Assembly (NCBI GenBank): GCA_002292975.1
Contig: DBCI01000048.1
Span: forward strand, 1 to 6,978
Source: Polynucleobacter sp. UBA962
GTDB lineage: Bacteria; Pseudomonadota; Gammaproteobacteria; Burkholderiales; Burkholderiaceae
Length of the DNA: 6,978 nucleotides
Direction of reading: 5' to 3'
Below, piece after piece: positions 1-6,008 of this stretch. The translations under genes were made by a program, and so were the position numbers. The notes under the pieces were generated by a model. That model saw nothing but the letters and a program-made list of their open reading frames with translations. It was not told where the DNA came from and did not search any database. Every line of letters starts with the position of its first letter. The first letter of the stretch is position 1.

Positions 1-1
1 C

Positions 2-76
2 CTTACTCAATTTGTATTTGCGTCTCTCTCCTTTGGGGTCGCGGTTAGTTTATGTATAAAGGCTCTGATAGGATAA
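2..76 (+). CDS. Possible C-terminal tail of a membrane protein (partial, 5' end outside window)
   Basis: Reading from base 2, 24 codons run open to a TAA at 74-76. The translation is strongly hydrophobic (core FVFASLSFGVAVSL) and ends in a short tail with one lysine, as expected for a last membrane helix followed by a short cytoplasmic end. No family can be named from so few residues. The two other plus-strand frames also stay open for 15 to 18 codons here, so the frame choice rests only on the hydrophobic pattern. It could equally be noncoding sequence downstream of an unseen gene. Confidence 0.25.
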   Translation, partial: LTQFVFASLSFGVAVSLCIKALIG

Positions 77-174
77 GCCTAGAGAGTGGGATCGGCGTCC
101 CAATCGGTTTAACTGCGCTTGAGCTAGCGCAAAGATTGGCCGAAGAAATTCGGTGTTTAATCAATCAAGGCTAG
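52..174 (+). CDS. Unidentified 40-residue reading frame, small protein or remnant of a C-terminus
   Basis: An ATG at 52 opens 40 codons ending at TAG 172-174. The second half looks protein-like: a turn rich in Gly/Pro/Val/Ile (GIGVPIG) is followed by an amphipathic helix (LTALELAQRLAEEIR) of the kind that often ends a globular enzyme. No good Shine-Dalgarno sequence precedes the ATG; the nearest G-rich stretch is at 35-38. The same frame is closed by a TAG at 46-48, so it is either a free-standing small protein or the remnant of a longer gene shifted by an indel upstream. Its stop overlaps the stop of the opposing HPP gene within the palindrome CTAG at 171-174. I do not recognise the family. 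Confidence 0.25.
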   Translation: MYKGSDRISLESGIGVPIGLTALELAQRLAEEIRCLINQG

Positions 175-746
175 TGCCAAATACCCCACTGGTCGGTTGG
201 CGGTGACTTTTGATTCCAGCTCACGGGATAGCGCACTTGTCCTATCCCCAAACGCGACCATAAATAGGTAGTCAATGCCAAGACTAAAACCCCAACGAAT
301 ACATGAGTCCAAATATCCACAAATCCTGCATGTGCAGAAATCATAATCAGAGGATTTGCACCTGCTGGAGGATGCACGGTTTTTGTCAGGATCAATACAG
401 CAATTGTGATTAAGACAGCAATGACCATGACCCAAGTGGCATCCCCAAATAGCTGATAACAAATCACACCAATGAATGCAGACATTAAGTGCCCTCCAAA
501 CAGAGCACGGGGTTGAGTTGGGGGAAAAGTGGTGAGCCCAAATAGAAACAATGTGGACCCGCCCAAAGATGCTAACAAGAGAGTGGAATCGGTTGGACGG
601 ACTACATGCAGAGCCAGCGCTAGGGCGATACTTGCGCCCGCCAAGACCCAAAGAAGCCGAAGAATGGTCTGTTTCACGAAAACAGTGTAATGCATGGGGG
701 TATTGAGTTTTGGGGTCGGTATATAGTGAGGCTCTGAAAGTTTCAT
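171..746 (-). CDS. HPP-family integral membrane protein
   Basis: The 191-residue product (counted from the ATG at 744-746) has about five hydrophobic helices, near residues 29-49, 57-73, 86-100, 105-121 and 144-165. It carries the signatures of the HPP family: the family-naming HPPAGA motif at 125-130, SLGGST at 60-65 and QPRALFGGH at 78-86. Family members are small inner-membrane proteins. Plant and cyanobacterial relatives have been linked to nitrite transport, but the role in proteobacteria is poorly defined, so substrate assignment would be a guess. The start is uncertain. TTG at 750-752 or ATG at 744-746 would abut or overlap the divergent acyltransferase start, and neither has a visible Shine-Dalgarno sequence. 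An internal ATG at 693-695, just before the first membrane helix, is a reasonable alternative and would leave about 50 bases for promoters. The stop is TAG at 171-173, and no terminator is evident beyond it. Confidence 0.85.
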   Translation of the reverse strand: MKLSEPHYIPTPKLNTPMHYTVFVKQTILRLLWVLAGASIALALALHVVRPTDSTLLLASLGGSTLFLFGLTTFPPTQPRALFGGHLMSAFIGVICYQLFGDATWVMVIAVLITIAVLILTKTVHPPAGANPLIMISAHAGFVDIWTHVFVGVLVLALTTYLWSRLGIGQVRYPVSWNQKSPPTDQWGIWH

Positions 747-1631
747 GTGCAAACACTATTTAACTACCTAGCGCTGTTAATACTCCGAGCATTCTCGGTG
801 CTGCCTTACTCTTGGATTGTATTTGCTGGAGATAAGCTTGGCTGGATGATTGCTCACATTCCTAGCGAGCGTAATCGTGTGGTCCAGATTAATTTACGCC
901 TCTGCTTTCCTACACTATCTGACTCGGAGCGTGATGCCTTGGCGCTCGATCACTGGCGTCTATTTGGCCGCAGCGTTCTAGAACGCAGTCGCATTTGGCT
1001 AGGCAATCCAGCTCAAATTGCCGAGATGGTAGAGATCGACTCCGAAATTACCCTGGGAGACCAAAAGCCCCGTATCTTAGTGAATCCGCACTTTGTTGGC
1101 ATTGAGGGCGGCATGGCACTGTGCGCCCTCTCTGAGAAAATGAATTGGCAACGGGGTGTAACGCTTTACCAAAAGATGAAGAACCCTTTTTTTGATCGTA
1201 AGATCATTGAGTGGCGCAGTCGCTTTGGGGGTAGATCTATTCCAAGGCAAGGTCATCTTACGGAGACCCTTAGGGAAATTAAGAACGGTAATTTTGTTTT
1301 TATAGCTCCCGATATTGATCTTGGTATCAAAGACTCGGTGTTCGTGCCCTTCTTTGGCGTTGAGACCAACACCATTACAGCCATCTCGCGCTTAGCTAGC
1401 ATGACTGGCGCAGAGGTCTGCATCATGAAAACAACCCTAAAGCCAGACCGCTCTGGCTACATTTGCCATATTAGTAAACCCCTTACTAATTTCCCAACCA
1501 AAGATCCCATTGCAGACACTGCGAGGCTCAATCGTTATTTTGAAGATGAGATTCGCTTACGTCCTGCCGAATACTATTGGGTTCATAAACGCTTCAAGAA
1601 TCGACCTGCTGGCGAGGCTAAGATTTATTAG
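747..1631 (+). CDS. Lysophospholipid acyltransferase family protein, LpxL/HtrB-type (lipid A biosynthesis acyltransferase)
   Basis: This is a 294-residue inner-membrane-associated acyltransferase of the family that adds secondary acyl chains to Kdo2-lipid A using acyl-ACP. The length fits the family (about 290-310). An N-terminal hydrophobic anchor (residues 4-37) precedes the catalytic HX4E motif, His115 to Glu120 in NPHFVGIEGG. The expected downstream blocks follow in order: YQKMKNPFFDR at 141-151, the PD-rich block APDIDLGIKDSVFVPFFG at 187-204, and the C-terminal YYWVHKRFKNRPAGE at 276-290. All expected active-site blocks are intact. The GTG at 747 is the only start that keeps the conserved N-terminus, because the frame is closed by TGA at 735-737; only a weak purine run (736-740) could bind the ribosome. 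The α/β hydrolase gene begins 32 bases downstream, so co-transcription is possible, but a functional link is not obvious. Which acyl position or chain length it serves, and hence LpxL versus LpxM or a paralogue, cannot be told. Confidence 0.92.
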   Translation: MQTLFNYLALLILRAFSVLPYSWIVFAGDKLGWMIAHIPSERNRVVQINLRLCFPTLSDSERDALALDHWRLFGRSVLERSRIWLGNPAQIAEMVEIDSEITLGDQKPRILVNPHFVGIEGGMALCALSEKMNWQRGVTLYQKMKNPFFDRKIIEWRSRFGGRSIPRQGHLTETLREIKNGNFVFIAPDIDLGIKDSVFVPFFGVETNTITAISRLASMTGAEVCIMKTTLKPDRSGYICHISKPLTNFPTKDPIADTARLNRYFEDEIRLRPAEYYWVHKRFKNRPAGEAKIY

Positions 1632-1663
1632 TGTCAAAATAGAATCTTCTAGGAGACTCTCGC

Positions 1664-2455
1664 ATGAAAAATCACATTAACGCCAACCAAATCAAGATAG
1701 CCTATCAAATGGATGGGCCAGAAAACGGTCCTGTCGTCATGATGAGTAACAGTCTCATGTCTAGCCTTGAGATGTGGGACAGTAATATTCATGCGCTGAC
1801 CGATCGCTATCGCGTGATTCGCTACGACACTCGCGGTCATGGTCAAACTCAAGTGACCGAAGGTCCTTATAGCATTGCTTTATTGGCGCACGATCTGGTT
1901 TCCTTGATGGATGCTCTGCATATTCCAAGTGCGCATTTGGTTGGGCTATCGATGGGAGGCATGATCTGCCAATATATTGGTGCCAATTATCCCGATCGTG
2001 CTCTGTCTCTCAGTCTTTGTGATACGGCCAGCGAGATGCCTCCGCGCAGTTTGTGGGAGGAACGTTTTGCGATTGCTCGCACACAAGGTATCGCGGGACT
2101 AGTCGATGGCACGATTAAGCGCTGGTTTTTGAGTGAGTTCATTCAACGTGAGTCACAACAGATTGAACATGTGAAGCACATGATTTTGGGAACCCCAGTA
2201 GATGGCTACCTAGCCTGCGCTAGTGCCGTGCGCGATATGGCTCAGTCCACCATGCTACTCAAGATCAAAGCGCCCACCATGGTATTGGTCGGTAAACAAG
2301 ATCCTGCTTGCACCGTAGACCAAGCGACGGTCTTGCATCGTCTGATACCGCACTCCTCCATGGTGGTCCTTGATCAAGCGGCACACCTGGCCAACATCGA
2401 GCAGCCACAGGCATTTAATAAGGCCTTACGGGGATTCTTAGACTCTGTGGCATAG
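1664..2455 (+). CDS. Alpha/beta-fold hydrolase resembling 3-oxoadipate enol-lactonase
   Basis: This 263-residue protein has no signal peptide, so it is probably cytoplasmic. The α/β hydrolase triad is complete: nucleophile Ser96 in the elbow GLSMGG (94-99), acid Asp213 in GKQDPACT, and His241 in QAAHLANIEQP. The RYDTRGHGQT strand-turn (53-62) and the oxyanion region NSLMSS (29-34) match the PcaD/enol-lactonase branch, which hydrolyses 3-oxoadipate enol-lactone in the β-ketoadipate pathway. Many paralogues in that branch act on other lactones or esters, so pcaD is not asserted. No other β-ketoadipate genes are visible. A good ribosome site, AGGAGA at 1651-1656, lies seven bases before the ATG. 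The gene sits 32 bases after the acyltransferase and 41 bases before the Bug-type binding protein. The LigI-like amidohydrolase beyond the Bug gene supports a role in lactone or aromatic-acid breakdown; this is inference. Confidence 0.88.
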   Translation: MKNHINANQIKIAYQMDGPENGPVVMMSNSLMSSLEMWDSNIHALTDRYRVIRYDTRGHGQTQVTEGPYSIALLAHDLVSLMDALHIPSAHLVGLSMGGMICQYIGANYPDRALSLSLCDTASEMPPRSLWEERFAIARTQGIAGLVDGTIKRWFLSEFIQRESQQIEHVKHMILGTPVDGYLACASAVRDMAQSTMLLKIKAPTMVLVGKQDPACTVDQATVLHRLIPHSSMVVLDQAAHLANIEQPQAFNKALRGFLDSVA

Positions 2456-2473
2456 TTAACCCTAGAAAGTTAA
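2456..2473. repeat. Short inverted repeat between hydrolase and Bug genes
   Basis: Immediately after the hydrolase stop, TTAAC (2456-2460) and GTTAA (2469-2473) form a 5-base inverted repeat around an 8-base centre, just upstream of the Bug ribosome site. The dyad resembles the T-rich/A-rich half-sites used by LysR-type regulators, but arms this short often occur by chance and no regulator gene is in the window. A weak internal regulatory site is the most that can be said. Confidence 0.15.
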
Positions 2474-2496
2474 TCATAAAATCAAGAGGAGACAAC

Positions 2497-3483
2497 ATGC
2501 ATATTTCTTTCAATGCGTATCGAATCACTGCGCTCGCACTATTTACTGGGATGCTCTCGCTGCAGCCCCTTTTCGCAAGCGCTCAAGCTAACTATCCAAA
2601 TAAAACGGTCAAGATGATTGTGCCCCTGACCCCGGGATCCGGAGCTGATATTGCTGGGCGGATTGTGGCTAAAAATTTAGCGGAGAGCTGGAAGCAGCCC
2701 GTGATTATTGAGAATCGCCCTGGCGCTGGTGGTCTGGTGGGAACCGGTGTTGTGGTGAACTCCGATCCAGATGGCTATACCCTCTTAGTCCAATCAGCTT
2801 CCTATGCGGCGAATCCCGCCATCTATAAGAAATTACCGTATGACCTCAAAAGCCTCAAGGATGTCAATATCTTAGGTACTAGTCCCTACGCATTAGTTGT
2901 ATCGGCAGAGAGTCCCTATAAATCTTTAAAGGATTTAGTGAATGCTGCTAAGAGCAAACCCGAAATTATTCCATTTGCTAGCGCAGGCGTTGGTAGCTCA
3001 ACCCACCTTGCGGCCGAGTACTTTAATCAAACCATGGGCATCAAGATGTTGCATGTTCCTTTTAAGGGATCCCCTGAAGCCATTCAAGAAACCATCGCAG
3101 GACGTACTGCCTATTACATGGCGCCACTACAAACTGCGATTGCTCAAATCCAAGGCGGTAAAGTGCGCGCTCTTGGTGTAACGAGTGCGACTCGTGCCGA
3201 GGCTGCACCAGAGATCCCGACGATTGCCGAACAGGGTTTTCCAAACTTTGAAATTGGTTTATGGGTTGGCGTATGGGCACCATCAGCCACACCCGCTGGT
3301 GTTCTCCAAAAGATTAATACCGACATCAATCGTGCCCTGCAAGATTCTGATGTGAAGTCTGCCTACGCAAAGGCCGGAATCACCATCAAACCAATGAACT
3401 TGGCTGAGACGGAAAAGTTTGTCCGCAGTGAGATCATTAAGTACACCAAGATTGCTAAAGACGCTGGAATCGAACCCCAATAA
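2497..3483 (+). CDS. Bug/TctC-family tripartite tricarboxylate transporter substrate-binding protein
   Basis: This 328-residue periplasmic binding protein matches the family's usual length (about 320-330). The signal peptide has a short polar start, a hydrophobic core at 9-27 and a predicted type I cleavage site AQA|NYP after Ala31. Mature-domain hallmarks are the ligand loop VPLTPGSGADIAGR (42-55), the ENRPGAGG turn (72-79), DPDGYTLL (90-97), the second loop ASAGVGSSTHLAAE (161-174), HVPFKGSPEAI (186-196), and GKVRALGVTSATR with PEIPTIAEQG (221-247). The family binds carboxylated ligands (citrate, aspartate, terephthalate, other organic acids) for TctAB-type secondary uptake or for signalling. 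No TctA or TctB membrane genes are in the window, so this is an orphan binding protein, as is common in Burkholderiales. AGGAG at 2487-2491 lies five bases before the ATG. The amidohydrolase frame begins a few bases after, or overlaps, its 3' end, which suggests co-expression with hydrolytic enzymes. Confidence 0.95.
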   Translation: MHISFNAYRITALALFTGMLSLQPLFASAQANYPNKTVKMIVPLTPGSGADIAGRIVAKNLAESWKQPVIIENRPGAGGLVGTGVVVNSDPDGYTLLVQSASYAANPAIYKKLPYDLKSLKDVNILGTSPYALVVSAESPYKSLKDLVNAAKSKPEIIPFASAGVGSSTHLAAEYFNQTMGIKMLHVPFKGSPEAIQETIAGRTAYYMAPLQTAIAQIQGGKVRALGVTSATRAEAAPEIPTIAEQGFPNFEIGLWVGVWAPSATPAGVLQKINTDINRALQDSDVKSAYAKAGITIKPMNLAETEKFVRSEIIKYTKIAKDAGIEPQ

Positions 3484-3490
3484 TCCCCCA

Positions 3491-4357
3491 CTGTGCCAAG
3501 CACCAGACCAGGCCCTCAAAAAACCTGGTCTTGTTCTAGATGAACATGCTTGTGATTGCCATGCTCATATTTGTGGGCCAGCAGCACTTTATCCTTACTC
3601 CCCAAAACGGATTTACACTCCGCCCGATGCGCTATTACCGCAGTATCGGGCCTTATTAAATCATTTGGGCATTGAGAGGGCCGTACTCGTTCAGCCTAGT
3701 ATTTATGCGGATGACAATCGCGCCCTCTTGGCAGCCCTCAAAGAAGATCCTCTTCACTTACGGGGTATTGCTGTTGTGGATTGGGAGATCTCAGAACAGG
3801 ATTTAGAAAAGATGCATCACGCAGGTATTCGTGGGGTGCGTTGCAATATTGTTGATCTCGCTGAGGCAAAAGGTGTACTACCGATTATGAAGCTTCGTTA
3901 TCTTGCCGATAAGATTGCACCACTCGGTTGGCATATTGAGTTCTTAATGCACGTTAATGAATTCCCAGATCTTGATCAAACCCTCAGAAACTTTCCGGTG
4001 CCAGTCGTGCTTGGTCATCTAGGCTACCTTAAAACTAGTCTTGGTGTTAATGATCCCGGCTTTCAGGGTCTTTTATCACTGATGCGTGAGGAACGCGCTT
4101 GGGTCAAACTAACCGGACCCTACCGAATCTCCTCGCAAGATCGTCCGCCCTATTCCGATACCAATCCATTTGCCCATGCACTCTTGGATGCAAATTCGCA
4201 CCAAGTTGTTTGGGGCACTGACTGGCCCCATGTCATGGTGAATAGTTTTATGCCAAACGATGCCGATCTATTGGATCTACTCAATACGTGGGTTCCAGAA
4301 CCTGCGTTACGCAAGCAGGTACTGAGTACTAATCCCGCTCGGCTCTATCAGTTCTAA
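3491..4357 (+). CDS. Amidohydrolase-superfamily metal-independent-type lactonase, LigI/COG3618-like; start uncertain
   Basis: From codon 3491 the protein has 288 residues, close to LigI-type hydrolases (about 290). The Amidohydrolase_2 core is intact: CDCHAHICGP with His24 and His26 on strand 1, VQPSIY (67-72), GIRGVRCN (112-119), His148 in GWHIEF, His176 in LGHLG, Arg212 in GPYRIS, and the catalytic-base aspartate Asp244 in WGTDWPH. LigI hydrolyses 2-pyrone-4,6-dicarboxylate in protocatechuate 4,5-cleavage, and relatives open other lactones. The exact substrate here is unknown. The start is odd: no ATG, GTG or TTG lies in frame between the Bug stop (3481-3483) and the conserved core. Candidates are CTG 3491, about seven bases after that stop and suited to re-initiation, or TTG 3419, GTG 3428 and TTG 3452 inside the Bug gene, which would overlap it by 32 to 65 bases. 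I chose 3491 because family similarity seems to start near there. The terminator at 4369 follows directly. Confidence 0.88.
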   Translation: MCQAPDQALKKPGLVLDEHACDCHAHICGPAALYPYSPKRIYTPPDALLPQYRALLNHLGIERAVLVQPSIYADDNRALLAALKEDPLHLRGIAVVDWEISEQDLEKMHHAGIRGVRCNIVDLAEAKGVLPIMKLRYLADKIAPLGWHIEFLMHVNEFPDLDQTLRNFPVPVVLGHLGYLKTSLGVNDPGFQGLLSLMREERAWVKLTGPYRISSQDRPPYSDTNPFAHALLDANSHQVVWGTDWPHVMVNSFMPNDADLLDLLNTWVPEPALRKQVLSTNPARLYQF

Positions 4358-4368
4358 GCTGGAAAAGA

Positions 4369-4392
4369 AAAAGCCCGCTATTGCGGGCTTTT
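4369..4392. terminator. Bidirectional Rho-independent terminator
   Basis: A perfect 10-base inverted repeat, AAAAGCCCGC (4369-4378) and GCGGGCTTTT (4383-4392), flanks the four-base loop TATT. The GC core of six pairs is followed by a T run on the plus strand and, because the left arm begins with an A run, on the minus strand too. It lies 11 bases after the amidohydrolase stop and 17 bases beyond the stop of the opposing PuuD-like gene, so it can end both transcripts. Confidence 0.93.
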
Positions 4393-4409
4393 ACTAATGC
4401 GGTTCTGTA

Positions 4410-4988
4410 TTACAGACCCATATTTTGCTGCGCCACCATGAGGTAAAGCATGGGGATCGATAGGATTGTATTAATCCGTGAGGTCAACATTGCGGTACGA
4501 GCAGATTTTGCTTTTAGATCAGCATCAACGACCACAATACCCAGGGCACGCTTTTGATTAGGCCAAATAATGAACCAGACATTAAATGCCATGATCAGCG
4601 CAATCCACATACCCAGGCCAATCGCTAAGAATGGTTGTTGTAAGGTAAAGGCTTTGTGCGCATAACCATTCAGAATCGCTAAGATAATTCCGGTGAGAAC
4701 GGTTGCCATGGCAGCGAAACGGAACCAGAACAACGCAGTTGGGGCAATGACTTTACCAATCGCTGGTTTTTGCTCATCAGGGATCTTTGGCATGGATGGA
4801 ATTTGTACGAAATTGAAATACCATAACAAACCAATCCACATTACTCCTGAGAGCACATGGAGGTAGCGGAATAAAAAGGCAACCCAACCTGGACTTCCCA
4901 CATTGGAGCCAAATAAAACCACAATTAATAGAGTCAGGACAAAGCCTGCCAGCACTGTACGGCCAAGAGAGGTCAAGATTGACGACAT
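4410..4988 (-). CDS. PuuD-like integral membrane protein (urate hydroxylase membrane domain, no cytochrome c part)
   Basis: This 192-residue protein has about five membrane helices, near residues 10-27, 36-60, 84-107, 119-142 and 171-186. The segment RYLHVLSGVMWIGLLWYFNF (41-60) and AFNVWFIIWPNQK (134-146) match the membrane domain of the PuuD/DUF989 family, in which His44 is a candidate ligand or proton-path residue. True urate hydroxylases of Agrobacterium type couple this domain to a C-terminal cytochrome c. Here the protein stops right after the membrane domain and has no CXXCH, so a urate role is doubtful despite what automatic annotation may say. No other purine-degradation gene is nearby. 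The start is well set: AGGAGA (complement of 4994-4999) lies five bases before the ATG. The gene is divergent from the HMG-CoA lyase and shares the terminator at 4369-4392 with the amidohydrolase. Confidence 0.85.
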   Translation of the reverse strand: MSSILTSLGRTVLAGFVLTLLIVVLFGSNVGSPGWVAFLFRYLHVLSGVMWIGLLWYFNFVQIPSMPKIPDEQKPAIGKVIAPTALFWFRFAAMATVLTGIILAILNGYAHKAFTLQQPFLAIGLGMWIALIMAFNVWFIIWPNQKRALGIVVVDADLKAKSARTAMLTSRINTILSIPMLYLMVAQQNMGL

Positions 4989-5089
4989 GTATATCTCCTA
5001 AATAGGTACAAAACCTTGCAACTATAAACCATCTGCCCTATGTTTGCCTTGATGGACATCCCCTTTCTGAAAGGTTTAAGATTATTCCC
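4989..5089. promoter_or_regulatory. Divergent intergenic region with candidate promoters for both flanking genes
   Basis: This 101-base spacer separates the divergent PuuD-like and HMG-CoA-lyase genes and must hold both promoters. On the minus strand it carries the ribosome site AGGAGA (complement of 4994-4999) and a possible -10 box TATAGT (complement of 5021-5026) without a convincing -35. The better plus-strand promoter is listed separately. Confidence 0.5.
5053..5082 (+). promoter_or_regulatory. Candidate sigma-70 promoter for the HMG-CoA lyase gene, possibly leaderless
   Basis: A -35-like TGGACA (5053-5058, five of six matches to TTGACA) is separated by 18 bases from a -10-like TAAGAT (5077-5082, four of six matches to TATAAT). 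Transcription would start about seven bases downstream, at 5089-5090, which is the A of the ATG itself. No Shine-Dalgarno sequence lies at a usual distance before that ATG; the AAAGG at 5070-5074 is 15 bases away. Both facts fit a leaderless mRNA. The boxes were found by eye and may be chance matches. Confidence 0.35.
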
Positions 5090-6007
5090 ATGCAAAGACT
5101 CTATATTCAAGAGGTGGTCACTCGCGACGGCTTTCAGGCTGAAAGCAACTTCATACCTACCGAAGACAAGGTTCAGCTTCTCAACCGCCTTAGTCGTGCC
5201 GGATACGCCAAAATTGAAGTGACCTCCTTTACTAGCCCTAAGGCGATCCCCATGCTCGCCGATGCAGAAGAGGTGATGAGCAAGATTGAGCGCGTACCAG
5301 GTGTGGTGTACACCGTTTTGATTCCGAACCTTAAAGGTGCTGAGCGCGCCCTTCGAGTCGGTGTTGATGAATTCAACTTAGTGATGTCTGTGAGTGAGAC
5401 CCATAATCAATCGAATCTACGCATGACGCGCGCAGATTCTGCAAAAGCACTGGGTGATGTTATTCGTCTAGCGCATGATGCTAAGGTAGCGGTCAATGTC
5501 TCTCTGTCCACCAGTTTTGGTTGCCCCATGAGTGGCATGACCCCACTATCTGAGCTAATGCACTGGATTGATCATTTTGCCAATGAAGGTGTGCGTGGCA
5601 TCAGTATCTGCGATACCACTGGCATGGCAAACCCGCAGCATGTCAAGGAAGTTTGCGAACAGGCGCAGTCTAAATATCCAGCGATGGAATGGACTTTGCA
5701 TTTTCATAATACGCGGGGCATGGGTTTAGCGAATGCTTTAGCGGCTGTAGAGGTTGGTATCAATCGCTTTGATTCTTCCTTGGGAGGACTTGGTGGTTGC
5801 CCTTATGCCCCAGGAGCAACGGGCAATGTCTGTACCGAAGAGCTCGTGCATATGTTTGATCTAATGGGCTACAACACCAATATCAATTTAGATCTCTTAT
5901 TGGAATGTTCTGCTCAACTCCGTGATCTGGTTGGCAGAGCGCTACCTAGCCAACTCTTGTTGGCAGGTAAAGTAGATCGTATCTATGAAACGGTTTGCCA
6001 AAGCTAG
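5090..6007 (+). CDS. Hydroxymethylglutaryl-CoA lyase-family enzyme (HMGL-like TIM barrel)
   Basis: The 305-residue protein covers the whole HMGL-like catalytic domain. The active-site residues known from human HMG-CoA lyase all align at a constant offset of 29: Arg12 and Asp13 in TRDGFQ, metal-binding His204 and His206 in LHFHNT, the reactive Cys237 in GGLGGCPYAPGATGN, and Asn246. It should therefore perform a divalent-metal-dependent aldol-type cleavage such as HMG-CoA to acetoacetate and acetyl-CoA. Relatives cleave other 3-hydroxy-3-methyl acyl-CoAs, so the physiological substrate stays open. The usual leucine-degradation partners (isovaleryl-CoA dehydrogenase, methylcrotonyl-CoA carboxylase) are absent from the window. 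Instead, a CoA-transferase and a crotonase-fold gene converge on it, suggesting an organic acid activated by CoA transfer. The ATG has no nearby Shine-Dalgarno sequence. Its TAG is one base from the opposing hydratase stop. Confidence 0.93.
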   Translation: MQRLYIQEVVTRDGFQAESNFIPTEDKVQLLNRLSRAGYAKIEVTSFTSPKAIPMLADAEEVMSKIERVPGVVYTVLIPNLKGAERALRVGVDEFNLVMSVSETHNQSNLRMTRADSAKALGDVIRLAHDAKVAVNVSLSTSFGCPMSGMTPLSELMHWIDHFANEGVRGISICDTTGMANPQHVKEVCEQAQSKYPAMEWTLHFHNTRGMGLANALAAVEVGINRFDSSLGGLGGCPYAPGATGNVCTEELVHMFDLMGYNTNINLDLLLECSAQLRDLVGRALPSQLLLAGKVDRIYETVCQS

Positions 6008-6008
6008 T

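Noticed and set aside
12..36. Minus-strand AAAGGAG-like ribosome site near the window start
   Set aside because: No ATG or GTG follows at a suitable distance before the window ends, so no gene start can be supported.
114..131. Hairpin TGCGCT/AGCGCA as a terminator between the window start and the HPP gene
   Set aside because: The stem is only six pairs and has no T run on either strand; it also falls in a codon-like stretch, so it is probably incidental.
703..727. Promoter TTGAGT with TATAGT ahead of the acyltransferase
   Set aside because: The boxes are only 13 bases apart, too close for a sigma-70 promoter.
157..756. Long minus-strand reading frame of 199 codons in the HPP region
   Set aside because: It overlaps the HPP gene in another frame; its translation has scattered Cys/Ser/His residues and no domain, whereas the other frame carries the HPP signatures.
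2456..2482. Internal promoter TTAACC/15/TAAAAT ahead of the Bug gene
   Set aside because: The spacing is short and the predicted start would fall inside the ribosome site at 2487-2491, removing it from the mRNA.
5040..5222. Short plus-strand frame starting in the spacer and running into the HMG-CoA-lyase gene
   Set aside because: It is out of frame with a clearly conserved enzyme and has no recognisable features.
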